A stretch of DNA of 64,000 nt from Roseibacterium beibuensis (lineage in GTDB: Bacteria > Pseudomonadota > Alphaproteobacteria > Rhodobacterales > Rhodobacteraceae): NCBI RefSeq assembly GCF_039542305.1, contig NZ_BAABHW010000001.1, forward strand, positions 62,001 to 126,000, written 5' to 3'. Each line of letters opens with the position of its first letter. Positions within the stretch are counted from its first letter, which is position 1. A program made the position numbers and the translations under genes. Under the pieces are notes generated by a model, which ran no database searches, was not told the DNA's origin, and saw only the letters and a program-made list of their open reading frames with translations. Shown here piece after piece: positions 59,150 through 64,000 of the stretch.

Positions 59150-59572
59150 TCAGGCGGCGGCCGACAGCGCTTTGCACAGCAGGAGGGCATCGCTGCGAGA
59201 TCCGTCAGGTTTTACGTAGTAGTTCGCGCGATGGCCGGCCTGCTCGAAGCCTGCCGAACCATACAGCGCAAGGGCCGGCGCGTTCGTCATGTCTACCTCG
59301 AGAAAGAGGCAGGACGCGCCAAGTGTCGCGGCACGGTCCAGCGTCTTGTCCAGAAGCGCGCGTCCCAGGCCTTGGCCCTGTTGGGCCGGGTCGATGACGA
59401 TTGTCAGCAGTTCGGCCTCGGGCGCGATGACCTGGATCAGGGCGAACCCATGCGGTGCGGTGATGGCATGGGTGGTGGGCCGGTTAAGCAGGGCGGCGAT
59501 TTCCGTCGCCGTCCACGGGCGGCTGTCGGGAAATGCCGCCGAGTAGAGCGCTGACATGACCTCGGGCGTCAT
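59150..59572 (-). CDS. rimI: Ribosomal-protein-alanine acetyltransferase
   Basis: 140-residue GNAT enzyme. ELLTIVIDPAQQGQGLGRAL is the acetyl-CoA motif (Q-GxG), LDRAATLGASCLFLEVDMTN and APALALYGSAGFEQAGHRAN follow, ending in YYVKPDGSRSDALLLCK. RimI acetylates the N-terminal Ala of bS18 and often sits next to tsaB, as here (2-bp gap). Start at ATG 59572. Confidence 0.87.
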   Translation of the reverse strand: MTPEVMSALYSAAFPDSRPWTATEIAALLNRPTTHAITAPHGFALIQVIAPEAELLTIVIDPAQQGQGLGRALLDKTLDRAATLGASCLFLEVDMTNAPALALYGSAGFEQAGHRANYYVKPDGSRSDALLLCKALSAAA

Positions 59573-59574
59573 GG

Positions 59575-60237
59575 TCACCCCGGAAGGATCACGGGGCCGG
59601 TTTCGCGCGACGGCGCGGCATCGGCAGGGCGGATATAGAGCGGCGCGGGGCGCGGAAGGTCCGGGTCCTGCCAGTGCTTCGCCGCGAGGCGGGCGATGGC
59701 GGATGCGGGGGCGTGGGCGGCCGGGGCGTGTGCCGCGCCAATTGACTGCGCGACCTCGTCGCTGCGCTGACCGACAACGGTAATCCCGGGCAGGGCCCAA
59801 TCCCGCGCTTCGGACAGCGGCACGAGGTCCGGTCCCCGTTCGGCGCCGTCGGCGAAGCGTTGCAAATAGAGGTTGTCCCTGCGCGCATCGAGACAAGCCA
59901 GCATCGGGCGCGGCCCGTCAAGCGCAAGCGCATCGAGGAGCGTGACACCCACCGCCGGAATGCCCAGGGCCAAACCCAGACCGCGCGCGGCAGAGACCGA
60001 GATGCGGATGCCGGTGAAATTGCCGGGGCCGATCCCGACACCGATTGCATCGAGATCGCGAAGTGCTACGCCCGCCTCGTCCAGCACATCCTGGATCAGC
60101 GGCATCAGCCGTTCGGCCTGCCCCTTGCCCATCTCTTCATGGGCCGCCGAGATGACACGATTGCCCGACAGCAAAGCGGCCGCGCAATGCGCGGCCGATG
60201 TGTCGAAGCCCAGGATCAGCGGGTCAGACGGTGACAG
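59575..60237 (-). CDS. tsaB: tRNA threonylcarbamoyladenosine synthesis protein TsaB
   Basis: About 220 residues, actin-like fold. Partner of TsaD/TsaE in making t6A37 of tRNA. LILGFDTSAAHCAAALL is the conserved start, GVGIGPGNFTGIRISVSAAR the family signature, and MLACLDARRDNLYLQRF follows. No ATG, GTG or TTG lies ahead of the conserved LGFDTS in this frame; the first such codon is TTG 60174, which would lose that strand. CTG at 60237 or ATC inside the region may serve, and the gene begins inside the NifU gene. So the start is uncertain. Confidence 0.82.
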   Translation of the reverse strand: MSPSDPLILGFDTSAAHCAAALLSGNRVISAAHEEMGKGQAERLMPLIQDVLDEAGVALRDLDAIGVGIGPGNFTGIRISVSAARGLGLALGIPAVGVTLLDALALDGPRPMLACLDARRDNLYLQRFADGAERGPDLVPLSEARDWALPGITVVGQRSDEVAQSIGAAHAPAAHAPASAIARLAAKHWQDPDLPRPAPLYIRPADAAPSRETGPVILPG

Positions 60238-60787
60238 GGCGCACCTCGACCACTTCGGGGATGTAGTGCCGCAGCAGGTTCTCGATCCCCATCTTGAGCG
60301 TCAGCGTGGACGAGGGGCATCCCGCACAGGCCCCCTGCATGTGCAGGTAGACCACGCCACGGTCGAACCCGTGGAAGGTGATATCGCCGCCATCCTGCGC
60401 CACGGCAGGACGCACGCGGGTGTCGAGGAGCGTCTTGATCTGGCCCACGATTTCGGCGTCTTCGCCATCATGATCGGCATGGCCACCGGCGGCCTGGCCT
60501 TCGCCTTCCATCACCGGCGCGCCGGATTGGAAATGCTCCATGATGGCGCCGAGGATGGCGGGTTTCACGTGATCCCAGTCCGTTCCCTCGGCCTTGGTCA
60601 CCGTCACGAAATCGGTGCCGAAGAACACGCCCGTCACACCCGAGACAGCGAAGATCCGCCGCGCAAGCGGCGAGGAGCCAGCCGCATCGGCCGACGGGAA
60701 ATCCGCGGTGCCTGACTCCAGCACGGACTGTCCGGGCAGGAATTTCAACGTCGCCGGGTTGGGAGTGGATTCGGTCTGAATGAACAT
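60224..60787 (-). CDS. NifU-domain iron-sulfur scaffold protein (Nfu-type)
   Basis: 187 residues. N-terminal Nfu-N domain (MFIQTESTPNPATLKFLPGQ, the NPxTLKFLPG mark) and a C-terminal NifU domain with GDITFHGFDRGVVYLHMQGA followed by CAGCPSS, the CxxC pair that binds the Fe-S cluster, then TLKMGIENLLRHYIPEV. Cytosolic carrier for Fe-S cluster delivery. It overlaps tsaB. Confidence 0.92.
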   Translation of the reverse strand: MFIQTESTPNPATLKFLPGQSVLESGTADFPSADAAGSSPLARRIFAVSGVTGVFFGTDFVTVTKAEGTDWDHVKPAILGAIMEHFQSGAPVMEGEGQAAGGHADHDGEDAEIVGQIKTLLDTRVRPAVAQDGGDITFHGFDRGVVYLHMQGACAGCPSSTLTLKMGIENLLRHYIPEVVEVRPVTV

Positions 60788-60874
60788 GGGACGAGATCCT
60801 TATCGGTTTCGTCAGATATGCGGATGCGGCGGCGCGAAGTCAAGGTTTGGAATCGTTCTAAAATCGGCCCGCAG

Positions 60875-61330
60875 TCAGAACCCGTGCGCGGCAAGCGCCT
60901 CGGCGGAATATCCTTCGACGGACCAGAAGACCTCGGCCTCCGGGCCGATTGCCGCAAGGGCGCGGGCCAACGGAGTTGGCCCCACAGCCCGGTGCAGCGC
61001 CACCGAAACGGCCTCCAGCGCGCCGCCGGTGGCGAAGTTGTGGTCGGCTCGCAGCGCCTTGATTTCGGAAACATAGGTCGACACATCGGCCCAAGGCCGC
61101 GGGGGCGCGGGCCTCCACCCCTCGAAAAACAACGCACGGGGCATCGCCGGCAGGATCTGAGCGAAGTCTGCGGTCTCCTCGACCGTCAACCGGCCGCGAA
61201 AGGCACGAAACGCGCCTTCTGCCGTTGTATAGGCCACGTTGTCCGAAGCTGTGCCCATCACGTCGCGGATATCGGCGAGGAACCGGCGCCATTCGGTTTC
61301 GCTATGGCGGTATGTCCACGGCATCGGCAT
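60875..61330 (-). CDS. DUF2267 family protein
   Basis: 151 residues, soluble. MPMPWTYRHSETEWRRFLAD, ASDNVAYTTAEGAFRAFRGR, LTVEETADFAQILPAMPRAL and FFEGWRPAPPRPW fit DUF2267. Function unknown; such genes often sit near stress proteins, here 12 bp after a UspA gene on the same strand. Confidence 0.8.
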   Translation of the reverse strand: MPMPWTYRHSETEWRRFLADIRDVMGTASDNVAYTTAEGAFRAFRGRLTVEETADFAQILPAMPRALFFEGWRPAPPRPWADVSTYVSEIKALRADHNFATGGALEAVSVALHRAVGPTPLARALAAIGPEAEVFWSVEGYSAEALAAHGF

Positions 61331-61342
61331 CTGCAGGCCCCC

Positions 61343-61798
61343 TCAGGTGATCTGTTCCAGTTGTTCCTTGCTCAACTCGACCGGGACGATGGTGATTGGC
61401 ACCGGCAGGCTACCGGCGGTCTTGGTGAGTTTTGTCACCAATGGCCCCGGCCCGCCCTTATCCGTTCCGGCGCCCAGCACCAGCACGCCGATCTCGGGTG
61501 TTTCGCGGATATGGGCCAGGATCTCGTCCACCGGTTCGCCCTCGCGGATGACCAGAGTGGGATCGACGTGCTGCTTGTCGCGCATCCACTTGGCGAAGAC
61601 GTTGAAATGCGCCTCGATGCGTTCGCGGGCCTCGGCGCGCATGACCTCTCCGACACCGATCCAATGGTTGAATTCATCGGGCGGGATCACCGACAGGATC
61701 TCGACTCCGGCCCCGGTATTGGCGGCCCGCATGGCGGCGAAGCGCATGGCATTGAGGCATTCGCGGGTGTCGTCGAGCACGACGAGAAACTTGCGCAT
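61343..61798 (-). CDS. Universal stress protein
   Basis: 151 residues, single Usp domain. RKFLVVLDDTRECLNAMRFA opens it; PEIGVLVLGAGTDKGGPGPL is the nucleotide-loop region, in place of the usual GxxGxGGxxxxxxGS, ending VPVPITIVPVELSKEQLEQ-like. Start at ATG 61798; the frame from 61816 is longer by six residues only. Located before DUF2267 on the same strand. Confidence 0.85.
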   Translation of the reverse strand: MRKFLVVLDDTRECLNAMRFAAMRAANTGAGVEILSVIPPDEFNHWIGVGEVMRAEARERIEAHFNVFAKWMRDKQHVDPTLVIREGEPVDEILAHIRETPEIGVLVLGAGTDKGGPGPLVTKLTKTAGSLPVPITIVPVELSKEQLEQIT

Positions 61799-61867
61799 CG
61801 GTCCATCCCTTCCCACCCCCGAGCATGGCGCGGGAGCGGGGGTGTTGCAACGGCCTTGTTGCCGTGA

Positions 61868-62731
61868 TCAGGCGGTGGCGCGTGCCCACTCCCAGTAGAG
61901 GTCGTAGGCGCGCTTGGCGACGGGACCATGCTGGTAATGGGTGCCGTCGAATTCCGAGACCGGCGTGACTTTGTTGAGGTTACCGGTCAGGAAAACCTCG
62001 TCGGCGGTGCGGAAATCGTCAAAGGTCAGGACGGTTTCTACCACCTCGACCCCGTCTGCGCGCAGCAGTTCCATATGCCGTTTGCGCGTGATGCCCGGCA
62101 GGAAGGTGCCGTTCGGAATGGGGGTGTAGATGACGCCGTCGCGCACCATGAAAACATTGGCGCTGGCGCTTTCGGCGACATTGCCCATGGCGTCGGCGAC
62201 AAGCGCGTTGTCGTACCCTTTCGACATGGCCTCGGCCAGCATCCGGGCGTTGTTCGGGTAAAGGCAGCCTGCCTTGGCATTGCAGACGTTGTCGGCCAGG
62301 ACGGGGCGGCGGAACTGCGTGGTGGTCAGGCGGACGGTCTTGTTGGGATCGGCCATCGGGATCTCTTCCAGCGACACGCAGAAGCCCGCGGGCGACTCGG
62401 CCGGCAGGATGCCGAGCGCACCGCCGTCGATGCCCCAGAACATCGGGCGGATATACACCGCGGCGTCCTCGGGGTAGCGCTTCACGCCTTCCCAGACGAT
62501 GTCGAAGATTTCCTGCGGGGTTTGGGCCGGGTGAAGCATCAGCGCGCGGGCCGAGTTCACGACACGCTCGCAATGGGCCATCAGGTCGGGGGCAAGGCCG
62601 TCGACATAGCGCGCGCCATCGAAGACAGTGGTGCCCAGCCACGACCCGTGGTCGGCTGCCCGCATGATCGGAACATCCGCATCATGCCAAGCGCCTTCGA
62701 AAAATGTCTTGATGTTCGTACCCGTAGCCAT
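61868..62731 (-). CDS. ilvE: Branched-chain amino acid aminotransferase
   Basis: 287-residue fold-IV PLP enzyme. DHGSWLGTTVFDGARYVDGL, VYIRPMFWGIDGGALGILPA, RRPVLADNVCNAKAGCLYPN (PLP Lys in the AK) and NVAESASANVFMVRDGVIYT and GTFLPGITRKRHMELLRADG are family marks. GGAGGG precedes ATG 62731. Could also accept D-amino acids, since the family overlaps with D-amino acid aminotransferases. Confidence 0.88.
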   Translation of the reverse strand: MATGTNIKTFFEGAWHDADVPIMRAADHGSWLGTTVFDGARYVDGLAPDLMAHCERVVNSARALMLHPAQTPQEIFDIVWEGVKRYPEDAAVYIRPMFWGIDGGALGILPAESPAGFCVSLEEIPMADPNKTVRLTTTQFRRPVLADNVCNAKAGCLYPNNARMLAEAMSKGYDNALVADAMGNVAESASANVFMVRDGVIYTPIPNGTFLPGITRKRHMELLRADGVEVVETVLTFDDFRTADEVFLTGNLNKVTPVSEFDGTHYQHGPVAKRAYDLYWEWARATA

Positions 62732-62769
62732 CTCGCCCTCCGAATTTCGAGGGCGAGACTAGGCCCGGA

Positions 62770-62973
62770 TCAGGCGGAAGGTCCAGAGGTGAAACCCTGC
62801 TGGTATTCCATGGACGCACCGCTGCTATGCGCCTCTGTCTTGGTGGCCGGGCGTTTTACCGGACGGGATTGGACACGGGCCACACCGGCGCGCGCATCAA
62901 GGGCGGCGGTCCGGGTGGGGCGGGTCATGACGCGGTCAGCCGAACGGCGACCGGTAGGCACGTGGGTGCTCAT
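62770..62973 (-). CDS. Small basic protein, unknown
   Basis: 67 residues from ATG 62973, preceded by GGGGAG 8 bp upstream. Rich in Arg/Lys and Thr/Ala (GRRSADRVMTRPTRTAALDA, then VARVQSRPVKRPATKTEAHS). No domain. The ribosome site is the main support; its C-terminus reaches close to the ilvE start, so the two may form an operon. Confidence 0.45.
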   Translation of the reverse strand: MSTHVPTGRRSADRVMTRPTRTAALDARAGVARVQSRPVKRPATKTEAHSSGASMEYQQGFTSGPSA

Positions 62974-63088
62974 GGCGGTTCTCCCCAAAAGGATCGTCGA
63001 TTTCAGGATAGGCGAAACATAACCATCCGTTTGTAAAAGTCAAATGACAGCGGTGGCGCTAACGCTGCAATGCCGCAAAGACGTTACG

Positions 63089-63571
63089 TCACGCCTCGGC
63101 CAGAAGGGCGGGTATGTCCAACGGCGCATTGAACATCTCGATGTTTCCGTCGGAATCGCGCGGCCAGTCTTCCGGCGCGCGGTCGACATAAAGCTCGATC
63201 CCGTTCTGGTCGGGGTCGCGGAAATAGACGGCCTCGGACACGCCGTGATCGGCGGCGCCGTCCAGGCGCACGCCGGACCCCAGCACCTGTTTCAGCGCCT
63301 GCGCCAAGGCCGGGCGGTCGGGGTAGAGGAGCGCGAGGTGATACAAGCCGGTCGTGCCGGGGGCGGGCGGGGTGCCGCCACGGCTTTCCCAGGTGTTCAG
63401 GCCAAGATGGTGATGGTAGCCGCCCGCGGACAGGAAGGCGGCTTGATGGCCGAACTTCTGTATGAGCTCAAGCCCGAGAACCTCGCGATAAAAGGCGATC
63501 GAGCGGTCGAGGTCGGACACCTTGAGGTGGACGTGACCCACGCGGGTCTCGGGATGGGCTGTGTAGGACAT
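63089..63571 (-). CDS. VOC family protein (catechol-dioxygenase-like)
   Basis: 160 residues, glyoxalase fold. RVGHVHLKVSDLDRSIAFYR starts it, FLSAGGYHHHLGLNTWESRG gives the conserved His group, and AVYFRDPDQNGIELYVDRAP holds the metal Glu. Resembles CatE/2,3-dioxygenase-like proteins of Bacillus. Its ribosome site lies in a hairpin arm (63573-63604). Substrate unknown. Confidence 0.85.
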   Translation of the reverse strand: MSYTAHPETRVGHVHLKVSDLDRSIAFYREVLGLELIQKFGHQAAFLSAGGYHHHLGLNTWESRGGTPPAPGTTGLYHLALLYPDRPALAQALKQVLGSGVRLDGAADHGVSEAVYFRDPDQNGIELYVDRAPEDWPRDSDGNIEMFNAPLDIPALLAEA

Positions 63572-63572
63572 C

Positions 63573-63604
63573 GCATATCTCCGTTCTTTCGAGCGGAGAT
63601 ATGC
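63573..63604 (-). promoter_or_regulatory. Perfect 11-bp inverted repeat covering the VOC gene's ribosome site
   Basis: GCATATCTCCG (63573-63583) and CGGAGATATGC (63594-63604) around a 10-base loop. In the mRNA the arm nearest the ATG (63571) contains the GGAG Shine-Dalgarno, so folding would block initiation; as DNA it could equally be a dyad operator, for example for a MarR-type repressor. Confidence 0.65.
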
Positions 63605-63676
63605 ATTGTGCAGATGCGAAATGAAACAGACGCAAGCGCACCGGATTTGTGCATCCGTGCAGCGCGACGCGCGCCC

Positions 63677-64000
63677 TTAGCTGCGCAGCATGCCCACGAT
63701 GTCGTAGGTCCGGTCGAGGATCGGGCCGGCGATTTCTCGCGCGCGCTCGGCGCCGCGTCCGAGGATGCGGTCAATCTCGGCCGGGTCGTTCATCAGCCGC
63801 GCCATCTCGGTCGAGATCGGGGCGAGCTGGTCCACCGCGACATCGGCCAGCGCGACCTTGAAATGTCCGAAGAGTGCGCCGGCATGCTGGTCCAGAACCT
63901 CTTGCTGCGTGATATCGGCCAGCGCGGCGTAGATATTGACGAGGTTGCGCGCGTCGGGGCGTCCCTCCAGCCCGTCCACCGTGTCGGGCAGGGGGTCGGG
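63677..64000 (-). CDS. trpS: Tryptophan-tRNA ligase, C-terminal part (runs off the window)
   Basis: The last ~107 residues of TrpRS: GRPDARNLVNIYAALADITQ is the conserved PEARNLLxIYA region, followed by LFGHFKVALADVAVDQLAPI and LGRGAERAREIAGPILDRTY. It is the class I aminoacyl-tRNA synthetase that charges tRNA-Trp; the KMSKS half lies beyond the right edge. Confidence 0.9.
   Translation of the reverse strand, partial: PDPLPDTVDGLEGRPDARNLVNIYAALADITQQEVLDQHAGALFGHFKVALADVAVDQLAPISTEMARLMNDPAEIDRILGRGAERAREIAGPILDRTYDIVGMLRS

Noticed and set aside
1..64000. CRISPR array
   Set aside because: No regularly spaced repeats were seen anywhere in the window.

Overview
The window is a stretch of GC-rich chromosome from an alphaproteobacterium, most likely a marine or roseobacter-type member of the Rhodobacterales. 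This rests on strong GGAGG-type ribosome sites, the number of TRAP, tricarboxylate (Tct) and BMP-family transporters, the TIGR02186/TauE pair, an ectoine hydrolase, and prophage tail genes of the kind common in this order. It opens inside trpA and closes inside trpS, so both edges cut core genes.

Layout. 1-2144 is core: trpA start, a VOC protein, ychF and tRNA-Ser(GCT). 2145-12000 is an accessory island with visibly lower GC in its first two thirds. It holds a serine recombinase broken by one amber codon beside a 34-bp inverted repeat, then a three-gene minus-strand operon that I identify as a Detocs (defence two-component) anti-phage system: a large soluble histidine kinase (dtcA), a stand-alone receiver (dtcB) and a receiver fused to a nucleoside-phosphorylase-fold ATP nucleosidase (dtcC). 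Next come a truncated mobile-element gene and a decayed siphophage tail module (decoration protein, tail tube, tail-assembly chaperone with an A-AAA-AAC slippery site, tape measure).

12204-25863 is a catabolic region: a fused oxoprolinase, a decayed GlxA-type regulator, a LysR regulator, split HyuA/HyuB, a TRAP transporter and an MmgE/PrpD protein. 26180-31072 is a yhiI-rbbA-yhhJ-type ABC exporter operon with a TetR-like operator but no adjacent tetR. 32021-39795 holds an acyl-CoA synthetase, a PanE-like reductase, a TctABC transporter, a UspA protein and a fumarylacetoacetase-family hydrolase. 39831-43191 is a divergent pair of two-gene operons (hydrolase plus nitroreductase; ring-cleaving dioxygenase plus carboxylesterase) resembling the Bacillus mhq quinone-detoxification genes.

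43188-47078 is a membrane-associated cluster: a spermidine-synthase-like membrane protein, DUF350, a small membrane protein and two DUF4178 zinc-ribbon proteins. 47192-49985 carries a class III aminotransferase divergent from ectoine hydrolase doeA. 50045-54046 has a RecD-like helicase coupled to an SDR, and TIGR02186 with TauE/SafE. 54174-58982 is a BMP-type nucleoside/purine ABC importer. 59150-64000 is housekeeping: rimI, tsaB, a NifU-domain protein, DUF2267, UspA, a branched-chain aminotransferase, a small basic ORF, a VOC protein and the end of trpS.

The most notable finding is the Detocs operon sitting among broken mobile genes. The phage-tail frameshift site, the hairpin over a ribosome site at 63573-63604, and the DUF4178/DUF350/spermidine-synthase cluster are the next most interesting items.
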